In this document: piece after piece, positions 1 to 10,001 of the stretch | Layout of the letters: the number at the start of each line of letters is the position of its first letter | How positions within the stretch are numbered: the first letter of the stretch is position 1 | From: Cyanidiococcus yangmingshanensis | Taxonomy: Eukaryota; Rhodophyta; Bangiophyceae; Cyanidiales; Cyanidiaceae | Assembly: GCA_013995675.1 (NCBI GenBank) | Contig: VWRR01000008.1 | Location: forward strand, 124,001-188,000 | DNA: 64,000 nt | Direction of reading: 5' to 3' | Made by a program: the position numbers and the translations under genes | Notes under the pieces: generated by a model | Told to the model about the DNA's origin: nothing | Databases searched by the model: none | The model's input: the letters and a program-made list of their open reading frames with translations, nothing else

Positions 1-434
1 AATCGAAACCATAAAGCCATTCGATGTATTACTGTGGACACTGGGGTGCTTGCGCTTGGCCTTCAATGAAAAACGGCAATGCGACATCGATTCCGTTGCC
101 ATCATGCATCGTCCTTGCCACGGATTCAGTTGATGTTGGTTCACGACACGCGCCAGGCTCAGTTGCAGTAGAGGCACCAGCACCCAAACCCGATGCTTGG
201 TGGGTGGATCCTGTCTCGCGACCACGCCTTGTACTCGAAAAGATGCGAGACTCGTCCAACTGCATATTGGCAAACGATTACCGGGAGATTCTTCCGCAGT
301 GCGCAGCAGACATTGCGTTTCTGCCACGACGGCAACAGGCTAACAGTTCCATCATCGATGTTTGCGAGAAAAAAACCTCGATGGAAAGATATAAGCGGGC
401 ATGCTGAACGTGAATGCCCTCCTGCTAGAGGCTT
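1..434. other. 3' flank of L2HGDH, nothing recognised
   Basis: Only short overlapping open frames of up to about 137 codons, on both strands, with no recognisable protein family. No tRNA-like T-loop was seen. This is probably downstream sequence of the L2HGDH gene. Confidence 0.5.
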
Positions 435-1619
435 TCAGGGGTCGTTTTCCGAGTGCTGGTCGAGGGAAAAGCGTGTCACGACGTACTCTGCAATGGCCAT
501 GCAGGATGTAGCAGCTGGCGACGGTGCATTCCGCACATGTACGATATTTTGGTTTCTCTCAAAATGGAAATCGTTCAGCAAGACACCATCCCGGGTCAAG
601 GCCTGAGCACGTATGCCATAAAAAGAACGCCGCAGGTCCTGCGGTTGCAGATCTGGAACCAGCTCACGCAGCGAACGCCACAACGATAAAGGCACATACT
701 CCTGCCGGATCTGTCCTACAACGAACCGCCAATGACGCCCTACAAGTCGCCAAAAACCGGGATCATGCAGCGGCGGCCAACCGAACAACGTGGCGGTTGG
801 TCCAACCCAGACCCGCCTGCCATCGACGGAGGGCGTGAAGTGGACGCCCGCAAACGGATATCTCTTATCGGGAACCGGATAGACGTTGCACTCGCCAAGC
901 CCCAACCGTTGTATTGCATCGGCAGGTAAGCTCAAAGTATTGGCCCTTTATGGGCAGAATACGCATCTGCGATGTTGGCCGAGTGCTTCCGCCAACGCAG
1001 ACCATCACCAAGTCCCAAGCAGTGTGCCAAGCTCGGGCTGCAGATGCCCATTGCGGATGTGCGACTGCGTCTGGTTCAAGTGCCCGCAGCGGGACCGCCG
1101 AGGATAAATGGAGTATGAAACGGGCCCCCAAACGGGCCTTGGTGTCCTCGACAAGCGCTTGTGCTAGCGCTGGGTAATCAATAACGCCTGTATTCGGCGA
1201 ATAGAGGCTCCGAACTGCCCGTACACTCGGCAGAGGAACGCCATCGAGGAGCTCCAGACCTTGCACTCCGTTAGAGGTGGCATTCGATGCCAGTTCTGTC
1301 AGTCGCTGTGCCTCGGTTTCATTTCGCGCGACGATATACTTGCCGGCACGACGAATGGGGACCTGCTGTCCCGCCTCCGACGAACAGAACGCGTACAGGT
1401 ACTGCGCACCCTGCACGCACAGACGAGCCTTCAGCGATCCCGGTGGATAGCCAATCCCTGCATGAATGACGCCCGAGTTGTGGCCAGACTGTTCACCAGC
1501 AACTCGATTGGACTTTTCAAACAGCTCCTAGACTGGTTGATCTGGTTGCCGTAGCGCACCGCGAGGTGACGTGCGGTCGCCACGCCAACAAGTCCGCCGC
1601 CCACCACTGCTATTCGCAT
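435..1619 (-). CDS. L2HGDH: L-2-hydroxyglutarate dehydrogenase, read in several frames
   Basis: FAD-dependent enzyme of the DAO fold that oxidises L-2-hydroxyglutarate to 2-oxoglutarate, normally mitochondrial, in metabolite repair. The ATG at 1619 opens with the dinucleotide-binding motif VVGGGLVGVATARHLA. Family segments follow in order: GHNSGVIHAG, PPGSLKARLC, GKYIVA, LYSPNTGVIDYPALAQAL, KGQYFEL, then the signature YPVPDKRYPFAGVHFT, IRAQALTRDG and the C-terminal HVRNAPSPAATS. These pieces lie in different frames. The first change is near 1510-1530 (two single-base skips, or one two-base skip) and another is near 920, where skipping the C of a CGA codon joins the signature cleanly. The middle FAD/substrate region looks short and diverged. 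No other stop interrupts the homologous parts. The family assignment is firm. Whether the gene is functional, a young pseudogene or affected by sequence error cannot be told from here. Confidence 0.8.
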
Positions 1620-1712
1620 CCCGAGCGAAGGCCTTCACCACACTACGCATCAGAATGAGGGGCTTGGTTCCGTTCTAGACTGGGTTGTCGCCATTGGCCA
1701 AAAACGAAGTCC

Positions 1713-1802
1713 TGGACGTGAGGGGAATCGAACCCCTGGCCTTGACAATGCTAATGTCACGTCGGGTACGCGGAGAGCGACATACCACTTGACGACACGC
1801 CC
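1713..1802 (-). tRNA. tRNA-Ala(AGC) with an 18-nt D-arm intron
   Basis: Acceptor strands GGGCGTG and CACGTCC pair (one G-U), followed by discriminator A at 1713. The T-arm is AGGGG-TTCGATT-CCCCT. The anticodon stem TGACA/TGTCA closes the loop TTAGCAT, giving anticodon AGC (complement at 1750-1752). The D-arm only works if about 18 nt (1764-1781) are removed: GTCA-AGTGGTA-T joins GAC to make a 4-bp stem. The mature product is then a standard 72-nt tRNA. Intron ends are uncertain by a base or two. Ectopic tRNA introns of this type, excised at bulge-helix-bulge-like junctions, are known from Cyanidioschyzon nuclear tRNAs. Confidence 0.88.
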
Positions 1803-4247
1803 GAACGCATACGACGACTACGCGATGAACAATAGGCTCAAATTCAGTATATAAAGACTAGATGAGGCGACCTTGGATGTCGGTCCCATGGGCGCGCTCG
1901 GGCGAACGTCCGATGATTGAACGTAGCTCGCAAAGCCTGACTAGTCTAGTTGGTTTTTGGCAGCGCTAGCAGTGGTGCCACCGATCGTATGTTTTCATCG
2001 GATCAACGTGTACGCCTGTCCCCAGCGCGTCCTGCGACTGCGCGCGGAACGGTGCTGCCTCTGCTGGTGAACCACACACACGAGAGCAGTGCGCTATCCG
2101 TGCTTCACCAAGCATGGGCTCCGACGGGGGATAGCTCGAACCATAGATGGTGATTCTATCGCAGTTTTTGATCTTGAGTGTGAAGCTTTCGAAATAGAGG
2201 GCACCGCGTCGAACGATCGGTTCAGCAAATGAAGTGGTGCCTCGCTGCGATAAACCCGCTTCGATCGACAACATAGTTATGGGGGGCCTTTCGAGAAGCA
2301 GAACTCGTCTTGATGGCGAGTGCGCTATCTTTGGCGGTTCGTTGTGAATCGATCAAGTCGCGGGACAGGCAGTTCTCGACTGTGCACGTTGCAGTGCTGT
2401 TGCGCTGCTCTGGGGCATGACGTCGCGGGCATCAGCCCAGAACGCGTATTGTGAGCTTATCGAGAAGCCGACTCAAGCGACTCGTGTTCGGTTGCTGAGA
2501 GCAACGCCCCGTGTCAAGCGCTCTGCGTCGTCATGAATTGGTGCATGCTCCGAGACAAAGCGTGTAGAGACATGTTCTAACGCCTGTTCATGGTATACGA
2601 AACGGAAACATCCATTCTGCAGTGTATTGCATACACTTATTTCCATGGGACACGAAAATTCGAATCCATGATCAGGACATCTCTTCGCTCGAACGTCTAT
2701 AGCTTCGGGGACACCGACTGCAAGACTTGGATCAGCGGTGAGCTGGAACTCGGCACGAAATCGATACCGCAAGCCCGAGGTCGGACTACTTGATGCGTTC
2801 GCAGGTGTCGACATCCCGGTTGGTTACCGATTCAGAAGATTGTCGTAGTCACCGCATCCGGTGAACGTTTGCTGGTGTCTGAGCCGCTTTTAGAGAATGG
2901 GCATCATGATCAACGCCTCGCGTCATTCGCATCGATGGTTGGCTCTCAGCTTTTCAGTCTATGTCGGTCAGGGTCTTTTGCTGCGCTCTCGGTCTGGAGC
3001 AGTCGAATAAAAAAAGCAATGTTCCCAGTTGGGATAGGTGCCTCGCGAAACGTATCACCATCGGTATGGGGGAGCCACGTGCTTCACATTTCCTTGGCGC
3101 CGTGGTGGCGGTCGGTCGTATCGCGTCGACGGGGCTTGCCATGCTTTTCAGATGACGGATTCGACAAGTCAGCCGCCCATCCCGCACGCTCGAGAGACGT
3201 GTGCTTCCGTCAGAGATTTTCAAAATCCGAGACTCGAAACGGATCAAGAAGTGACGCCAACTCGCATAACGACACGAGCGTGGTGCAATCGTTCGCTGTC
3301 GTGAAGCTCGCTCCAGCCGAGTCGAGGTTGAGATCCGAATGTTGCGCTGCTGCCATGGATACAAACAGAACCTAAACTCAGACTTTAAGAGAATATCACC
3401 TGTCGCCCGAGAACGGAAAGTAAAAGACAGTATTGACGAATGCTCCCGCTGGAGAGACTCGTCGTCATCATCAGCCTTGGTTCGCAACGTGGCGGACCAA
3501 CTCGACCGCTCCGCCAACGCTGCGATTCCATTCCCTCCTGCTTGTGCGAATCCGACTCTGCAGTCGACGGGCTCTTTGTGAAGAGCATGCACTGGTTTGC
3601 GTGTTTCCTCTTATGGTCGATTCCGTCCAGAGGTCGCCTGGACAGAAACTTACGCGCTCGACCCGCGTCGACCCAAACACGCTCTACTTGATCATCGAAG
3701 ATGTCATTGGCACGGGCACTTGACACAGTGTCCATTCAGCAGTTCCAGTACAGCGCCAAATGATACTGACGATGGCCTGGTCTTGAGGAGCGCAAATGGA
3801 CTGAAAACCGCGCTCTCAGCCTGCAACCAGGAAGCACGGAGGCACATCACCGTTGAAAGCGAACCGGCTTATCAGCTGCCTCAACGAGGACAGTCCAAGA
3901 TACGCACGCGATGCTTCCTCGCAGTGCTGTCGCAACCAGTCGCTCGGAGCGCGCCTCGCCATAGGAGCCTGTGCGCGAGCACAATAAACGCTCGAGCTTT
4001 TCCCAACTGAGCGTCTACTCGTTCGTGCTTTTCAGACGCTAAGGGGCTTTGGGTGCGCCAGCGACGCACTCGAGACAGCCTGTCTCCCGCATCGGATAGC
4101 AGCGAAAGTAAAAACGGCAGCGTCTCGCCATCGCCAGTTCGAGTCAGGGACTCGGCACCCCGAGCGTACGCACCAAACCTGGTATCACGGCGTCAGCGTC
4201 TCTATACGACTGCGGCGTCTAACTGTACAAAAACTAGTCCTTGCGCG
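1803..4247. other. 2.4-kb stretch without a recognised gene
   Basis: Lies between the two tRNA genes. It holds many short, mutually overlapping open frames; the longest is about 212 codons on the minus strand near 2954-3592. Their translations are arginine/serine-rich and resemble no family I know. A snRNA, snoRNA or RNase P-type gene could sit here, but I saw no consensus that supports one. Confidence 0.45.
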
Positions 4248-4393
4248 TACTCCCGGCGAGGCTCGAACACGCGGCGACAGCCTGCCGCACTCGCGACATC
4301 GAGCTCACTAGGCACCAAGTCTGCTTATAAGACTCGCGCTCTAACCATCTGAGGTAGTCGACGCCAGCTCAGCAGGTCGATAGCTACAGGAGT
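4248..4393 (-). tRNA. tRNA-Ile(UAU) split by three introns
   Basis: Four exon pieces assemble into a 74-nt tRNA. Exon 1 (4382-4393) is ACTCCTG-TA-GCT. After a 30-nt intron (4352-4381), exon 2 (4326-4351) supplies the rest of the D-arm, the 5' anticodon stem CGAGT and loop CTTATA with anticodon TAT. A 20-nt intron at the canonical 37/38 position (4306-4325) follows. Exon 3 (4290-4305) gives A38, GCTCG, the variable loop ATGTC and T-stem GCGAG. After a 22-nt intron at the T-stem/T-loop border (4268-4289), exon 4 (4248-4267) gives TTCGAGC-CTCGC, acceptor CGGGAGT and discriminator A. All stems pair: acceptor 7 bp with one G-U, D-stem 4 bp, anticodon stem 5 bp with one G-U, T-stem 5 bp. Intron borders could shift by a base. 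Confidence 0.88.
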
Positions 4394-4551
4394 GCGTCGC
4401 AAACGGACAAGCGCAGCGTCTTCCGTCCAACGCCTCTCGCGTGTGTGAAATAGCTCAAAATTGATACATAAATGGTTGAGTAATTGGGGAACGCTCGGAC
4501 GCGAGTTCGCCATGTCGCTTTCGTTCAGCGGTAGCGCTCGTTGTCAGAGAT

Positions 4552-4998
4552 ATGAGACAGAACCGACCGGCAGCGTTCAATTTACCTCTGGCCATACTGA
4601 AAGAAGCACAAAATCAAATCATCTCGGTGGAGACACGTCATGGCGTCGAGTATCGTGGGTGTCTCGAGCACGTCAGCGCCCAAATGAACCTCAGTTTGAG
4701 CTCGGTGAGCGTCATCGGCCCCGACGGTGGGCGTGCGCGAAAGAGCCGTGTGCTTGTCCGCGGCGGAAGCGTTCTTATGGTGGTACTACCGGAGGCGCTG
4801 GAGGACGCACCGCAGCTCGACGCGATCCTGCAGGTAAAGCAAGCTCGTGAGGAGGCGTTTCGCGCAAGGCAGGCGCTGCGCAAGAAACGACCGCCGAGCG
4901 TGCCCGTCGAAAGCGGTGCAGCTCGGAGTAGCGATGCGAAACCGCAGTTAAAGCGGAGTCGGGTGTTTCTCGACAGTAGCGACGCTGCTCGGCGATGA
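4552..4998 (+). CDS. SNRPD3: Sm core protein D3
   Basis: 148-residue Sm-fold protein, a subunit of the heptameric ring on spliceosomal U snRNAs. It matches SmD3 across the Sm1 motif (LPLAILKEAQNQIISVET, then YRGCLEHV and a conserved-asparagine region MNLSLSSVSV) and Sm2 (SRVLVRGGSVLMVVLP, then EALEDAP). The C-terminal ~55 residues are basic and low-complexity, where animal SmD3 carries RG repeats; here arginines are scattered without clear RG dipeptides. The ATG at 4552 sits just before the conserved N-terminus. The gene is intron-free. Its presence shows that a spliceosome is retained even though the neighbouring genes lack obvious introns. Confidence 0.92.
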   Translation: MRQNRPAAFNLPLAILKEAQNQIISVETRHGVEYRGCLEHVSAQMNLSLSSVSVIGPDGGRARKSRVLVRGGSVLMVVLPEALEDAPQLDAILQVKQAREEAFRARQALRKKRPPSVPVESGAARSSDAKPQLKRSRVFLDSSDAARR

Positions 4999-5924
4999 GG
5001 TGACGGGTACTTTGCGAAACTCGAGATATCGATCTTGCGCCATGGCATTGTCCTCGCACAAGACCTCGAGCTAGGCCGCCAGGAACAATTCGTGTCGTGG
5101 TGACAAAACAGCATCCCAGTTTTCGAGCGAGCAGCACGATATGGCTCTCGTTTCTCATTGCTCATGGGACACGGACGACGTCGAGGCGGACGTGCTCTGC
5201 GTTCTCGCGTCAACGACCGAGTCTCTGCTCTCATTTACGCTATGACTAGGACTGTGAAGTTGGTCGCGTCACGACGGCCTAGCATGAGCGGGATTCAGGT
5301 TGACATGTGGCTCACGAGCGAATGTGCTGCCACATTCACGATGCTGCGATAGATGCGCTCGGTATCGAAGAACAATCGACGCGAATCACGAATCGTCGCC
5401 AGATCAGGTGTTCCCTTCAAGCAACAGCCCGGGATTGTACCTGAACCTCTGGCCCTGTGCTCACTAGGGACAGGTGCGCTCTAGTCGCTGCGAATCATCT
5501 TCGGTAGATGCGAATGGGCGCCCCTTGTCAAGAAACGCCTCGCTCAATTCGGTGACACGGTCGATGAATCCGCCCACGACTTGTCGGCCTCCTTGTGGTT
5601 GCAGCGTGTACCTGCCGGTCATTGACTCCGAGGAAGCGCTCCGGGTCTATACAGTGTCTGTTTCGACTCCAAAGCATAATGTGCGTTGACCATCACTGAT
5701 CGCGGCACGTTTAAAGTCGAGACCGGCGCCCACGAGGAAATCCCCCTGTCATTACCTTGCTTAATCGTGGCTCCGCTCAGTAGAGCGATGGTAGCATTCT
5801 CGTTTATCCAGATGTATCTTAATGACAACGTGGCCCCATACATATCGAGTGAGCGCCAACGCAGTAACTTGTCGATCGAATGACGACTGTAAAACTCAGG
5901 GCGCGAGTCGCGGCCGCTACCCGA
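4999..5924. other. convergent intergenic region SmD3 / ALT
   Basis: 926 bases between the 3' ends of two converging genes. Only short open frames without family resemblance; presumably the 3' UTRs and poly(A) signals of both genes. Confidence 0.5.
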
Positions 5925-7673
5925 TTACGATCGGCGCTCAGAGACGCTCTCCGGATTCGGCAACGGATACTTTTGCAAGAACTCTTCGTGATGGATCCTG
6001 AGTAGGTCAATGACGTGTTCCATTTTGTCGTCAGGCGGTAAAATGGTTGTTCGGAGATAGAAATGGCAAACTCCGGGCGGGTCACTGGGCGTTCGTTGAC
6101 CGGTACTCATGCCAAAGCCTGCACCTGGCACGACACAGATTCCGGTGCGCTCCAATAGACTGACACAATAAAAGGTATCGAGGGGCATTCCAGCCCTCTT
6201 CGCTGCCTCTAGCGCATTTTCGCCGACGGTGATGCGCGGAAAAGCATACATAGCGCCCTCGCTGGGATTGCACTGCACACCGCGCATACTCCTGAACGCA
6301 TCCACGATACGGCTCGCGCGTCGCTTCAGGCTCTCGTAGCGCTCCTTCCGTTCTTTCGCATAGAGGTCGTATGAAGGCTGTCCCGGTTGCGGCGGTCGGA
6401 CCACGCAGTCGATCATGACTTGCCCGCCGAGGTTTGGACACAGCATGATGCTCGCCAGTTTCAAAAGCTGCTCGCGAGCTTCCCTGCCGATACCGGGAGA
6501 CAGAAGCATATAGCCGCCACGACGACCGCATTCTCCAACAAGGCCCTTACTGGCCGAGTAGAGAGAGACCAGCTCGAGTTCTTGCTGAACATTTCCCGGC
6601 ATGTCTCTATGGAGCACTTTGCGAAATGACTCGAACTTTTGCCCGCTCAAGTAGACGTTGTCGGCGTAGACTTCATCTGCCATGAGCAGTATTCGCTCTC
6701 GATGGGCAAAACGCACGAGTTCACGTACATTCTCTGGTCGAAGTAACTGCCCTGTAGGATTTCCCGGAGATATCACCACGAGGGCTCGGGCATCGATGCC
6801 ACGGCGGCGTGCTTCGCGGACCTGCTCACTGAGCTCCGAGACTTGGATTGCCCAACCTTGATCCTCTACTAAATGGTAGTGCAGCGCCTCTATGCCCAAC
6901 GCGGTGCTCAATGCGGAATAGATCGGGTACTGCGGCACCGGAATAAGTATACCAGGGCGCATGGATCCCAGATGCGCACCCTCTCCTTCGCCACGGAGCG
7001 CGACAGAGCCATCGTTGACCCCACTCAACAGGGCCATGAGCATCAGAATCGCGCCCGACGAGCCATTCGTGAGAAATACATCTTCAGTGCGTGCAGCGAG
7101 TGGCGAACCGTCCGCAATGCCATCCCGGGCGTTCATATAAGCAGCCACATCTTGACGAATGACGGACACTCCTTGTGAGTCAGAATACGCCCCTGTGCCA
7201 CCGAGTCCAGCAGAGCGCAGGATACGCTCCGCAGCCTCTCGCACGTCAGCCGGGAATAGCCGCTCTGTTTCCGCATTGGGCATCGCTGCGGCGAGATCAG
7301 GACAGTCGCAAAGCGCCATCACTCGTCGATGATACGTAAAAGGAGGGTTACCCAACGCTTGAGGATTCCCTATATTGCAATAGGTAACTTCACGAAAGGG
7401 CAGCGCAGCAGCCTCTGGACCACCAGCTTCTAAAACCCGCTGCAGTCGCGTGGCGCGTGTCGGCAACTCCCCACGCACCGCGTACTCTGCAGCAACAATA
7501 CGAGGGTTTATCGTGCGCAAGTCCAGCGCTTTCCCTTCTCGAATAACATCCATGTCTTTCGAGTGCCTCAAGTTTGATGCCCTCGCCACGTTCCTCACGT
7601 GAAAAAGGCCAACAACACGCACCCAAACCGACGGAGCACCTCGCCTCACCACGCTGCGCACGAGCCCCCGCAT
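5925..7673 (-). CDS. ALT: alanine aminotransferase
   Basis: PLP enzyme interconverting alanine + 2-oxoglutarate and pyruvate + glutamate. The 582-residue frame from the ATG at 7673 carries family hallmarks in order: YCNIGNPQALGNPPFTY, the SDSQG-type glycine loop, FLTNGSSGAI, the PQYPIYSA substrate loop, NPTGQLL, the aspartate of LLMADEVYADNVY that contacts the PLP ring nitrogen, and the Schiff-base lysine in SASKGLVGECGRRGGY. The C-terminal part (LERTGICVVPGAGFG) is complete. The first ~35 residues (RGLVRSVVRRGAPSVWVRV) are rich in Arg and hydrophobics, consistent with a mitochondrial presequence. The frame stays open upstream to 7751, but only with a non-ATG start. It is divergent from the PLGG1-type carrier gene, which fits a link to photorespiratory metabolism; that link is inference. 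Confidence 0.93.
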   Translation of the reverse strand: MRGLVRSVVRRGAPSVWVRVVGLFHVRNVARASNLRHSKDMDVIREGKALDLRTINPRIVAAEYAVRGELPTRATRLQRVLEAGGPEAAALPFREVTYCNIGNPQALGNPPFTYHRRVMALCDCPDLAAAMPNAETERLFPADVREAAERILRSAGLGGTGAYSDSQGVSVIRQDVAAYMNARDGIADGSPLAARTEDVFLTNGSSGAILMLMALLSGVNDGSVALRGEGEGAHLGSMRPGILIPVPQYPIYSALSTALGIEALHYHLVEDQGWAIQVSELSEQVREARRRGIDARALVVISPGNPTGQLLRPENVRELVRFAHRERILLMADEVYADNVYLSGQKFESFRKVLHRDMPGNVQQELELVSLYSASKGLVGECGRRGGYMLLSPGIGREAREQLLKLASIMLCPNLGGQVMIDCVVRPPQPGQPSYDLYAKERKERYESLKRRASRIVDAFRSMRGVQCNPSEGAMYAFPRITVGENALEAAKRAGMPLDTFYCVSLLERTGICVVPGAGFGMSTGQRTPSDPPGVCHFYLRTTILPPDDKMEHVIDLLRIHHEEFLQKYPLPNPESVSERRS

Positions 7674-8198
7674 ACACGCACCAACGTGCTCACTCACCAA
7701 ACTCAGCCGGCTGAACAGCCAGCCAGGCCCAGGAACTCCGTCGATGCTCAAAGCAGCCTCGCCACAGCCAATACACCGACGCGTTCAGATGCGCGTTTCA
7801 ATGTCGTGAGTCTCGACACCGTGCACGAACGCAGCAAACGAAAGAAGACTCGACGCACTTAGACCTGTCCTGCCGAGGAACGACGGGAGCGTGTCTGTAT
7901 GGCGGCCGTCCCTGCACCATCGTTTTCACGCGCCCGCATGCTCGCCGAGATGCCGCTGCCGGGAGGTTGCACGCCCGGCCAGCCGGCCAGATGGCGGATC
8001 GAGCGACGATGATCGCTCCATCGGACCGATGTTGGCGGACCGGGCGATGGATCAGCATGGCGAGCCGATCTTGAACGTCCATTGCATGGCGAGCGCGGAT
8101 AGCACCATGTTCTGTCTGAGTTTCTAGCCGGAGCAACTGGGATTCAAGGTTTATTGAGCGCGTCATCGTTCATGAGTTTGTGCTGATAAATACATATC
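7674..8198. promoter_or_regulatory. shared 5' region of ALT and PLGG1
   Basis: 525 bases between two divergent ATGs, so it should hold both promoters. About 7880-8110 is a GC-rich island full of CpG and words such as GATGGCG and GATCG, resembling islands upstream of the cyclin, DCP1/TEL2 and cryptochrome/RRM genes. No specific factor site was recognised. Confidence 0.5.
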
Positions 8199-10001
8199 AT
8201 GTACAAGAAGGTCGCGTTTGTTTATCTGCCGTTACCCAAGAAGGGCTCCCACGGTGTCGCCTGTGTGAGTGTGCGACCAGGGCGAGGTGTTTGCGGAACG
8301 CCTGGCGTGTCGAGTCGGTCCGTTCTGCTTCCAAACAGCTTCAATTCATCCAAAGAACAGCAGAGATGGATCGGAAACGTTTGTGAGAACGTTCGGCTCG
8401 AGCGCTTGAGAGCAAGGCGAGTACGGCTCGAGGCAAGCGCGGCCCGAAAGCCGTTTACAGCGCTTCCCCGTGGGGCTTATTCCCGTGAGGGCCAGGTGCT
8501 TCGCGCGTGGGCCGGCGTCGTCACCCTCTTTGCCATCGATCGCTCCCTTTTGAGGGTGTTTGCAATGGCTAGGATCCGTTTTCCAAGCTCGCTCGCTGGG
8601 ATGCTGGTTCTCTTTCTCTCACTGCTGGTTGCGGATCGGATACGGTCTTGGCCGCTGTCGCGATCGCCTGAGGAGCCAGACACATTGGTAGCGGAAAGAT
8701 TGCCTTGTTCCGTGGCGAGCGTTGTTTCCTCGTGGGCATCTCCTGGCTTGAGTTTGATGACTCGTTGGCTGGCAATCTTTTTCGTTCCAAACTTGATCAT
8801 GCTTCCGGCGGCTGCTGTGCCAAGGGGATCGGCGCTTCTCCGATTAGTCATCGCGATCGGCTTTGGCCTCGTTATGAGCCTTTTCAGTACGATCCTCTTT
8901 GTGTCATTTCTCGAACGAGTATCCCGACGCCGAGAGGTGAGGAACGTTGATGGATCGCCTTTGGAACCCGCAACAGCTCCTGAACGCATTCCGAAGGGTG
9001 CATCCATTCCAGGGATACCCTTGCAATTCCAGCGAGAAAGTGACTCTGTATCGAGCGCGGCTCCTAAAGCGTCGAGTGGCCCCCAATTGGCTCTGATTGG
9101 GATCTGGACGATGGTGTGGGCTGCCTCAACTCTGGGCTGGATTTTCGGAACGGGAATGACAGCAGACGGGCGTGCAACCGCACTTTGGTTAAGTTTGCTC
9201 TCTTCAACGGTGGTGGGGTTCAGTCTTGGACAGCGCTTGCCGACCAAATTCCAGAAAGCACTTCACCCGCTGCTGACATGTGTTATTCTCACGTACCTGT
9301 CGATATGGTTGTTGGCCAAGGGTAGCAGCTCTACCTGGAACGATATCTTGCTTCTGTATATGCGTAGACCAGGCAAGCAGTGGCCACCACATCTCGAAAG
9401 CGTCGCCAACATCGCAGCCGAGAGCCCTGTCTTTATTCTTGGTGGCCCTGGGAATGTTCTGCTGAGTTTCCTCGGCCCAGCGGTATTGTCGTTCGCATTC
9501 CAAATGTACCAGCGTCGGCAGTTTATCCGAGAGAAGGCGATTCAGGTGCTGGGAGGTTGCCTCCTCGCAGCATTTTTTGGAATGCTGGCATCGGCATTAT
9601 TGGCACGCGTCCTCTGTCTGCCAGCGGCACTGCGTCTCGTCTTCGTCCCGCGCTCGATAACCGCTCCGTTGGCCATCGCCATGGCCGATATGCTCGAGTG
9701 CGACGCAACGCTCACTGCCACGATTGTCGTCATTACGGGCCTTTTAGGTGCGAATTTTGGTCGACTCTTGATAGATCTCTGGAGGCCGGTTGTTCCCCAA
9801 GCCTCGTCGCCTGTGGCTCGGGGTCTCGCGATGGGTGCATCAGCCCACGGTCTTGGTACGGCGGCAATCAGTGAGGAGCCCGAAGCGTTTCCTTTCGCAG
9901 CGATTGCAATGGCACTAGTTGGAACGCTCAGTGCGCTCATGGTCACGCTGCCAGCTTTCCGGACGCTGCTCGGGATCATTGCCGGCGTCCGAATGTCTTG
10001 A
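8199..10001 (+). CDS. PLGG1: plastid glycolate/glycerate translocator (LrgA-LrgB fusion)
   Basis: 600-residue membrane protein. Plant PLGG1 exchanges photorespiratory glycolate and glycerate across the inner plastid envelope. The N-terminal ~120 residues are Arg/Ser-rich and fit a plastid transit peptide. Next is an LrgA/CidA-like module (FPSSLAGMLVLFLSLLVADR, then RWLAIFFVPNLIMLPAA) followed by a basic soluble linker. The second half is LrgB-like with several hydrophobic segments and the family signature FVPRSITAPLAIAMADML, ITGLLGANFGRLL, ARGLAMGASAHGLGTAA and AFPFAAIAMALVGTLSAL. The LrgA-LrgB fusion is the normal plant and algal arrangement. The ATG at 8199 is the first in frame; a later start would shorten the transit peptide. 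Confidence 0.88.
   Translation: MYKKVAFVYLPLPKKGSHGVACVSVRPGRGVCGTPGVSSRSVLLPNSFNSSKEQQRWIGNVCENVRLERLRARRVRLEASAARKPFTALPRGAYSREGQVLRAWAGVVTLFAIDRSLLRVFAMARIRFPSSLAGMLVLFLSLLVADRIRSWPLSRSPEEPDTLVAERLPCSVASVVSSWASPGLSLMTRWLAIFFVPNLIMLPAAAVPRGSALLRLVIAIGFGLVMSLFSTILFVSFLERVSRRREVRNVDGSPLEPATAPERIPKGASIPGIPLQFQRESDSVSSAAPKASSGPQLALIGIWTMVWAASTLGWIFGTGMTADGRATALWLSLLSSTVVGFSLGQRLPTKFQKALHPLLTCVILTYLSIWLLAKGSSSTWNDILLLYMRRPGKQWPPHLESVANIAAESPVFILGGPGNVLLSFLGPAVLSFAFQMYQRRQFIREKAIQVLGGCLLAAFFGMLASALLARVLCLPAALRLVFVPRSITAPLAIAMADMLECDATLTATIVVITGLLGANFGRLLIDLWRPVVPQASSPVARGLAMGASAHGLGTAAISEEPEAFPFAAIAMALVGTLSALMVTLPAFRTLLGIIAGVRMS

Noticed and set aside
2954-3592. 212-codon minus-strand open frame as a gene
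   Set aside because: Arg/Ser-rich translation with no motif; heavily overlapped by equally long frames on the other strand; no supporting context.
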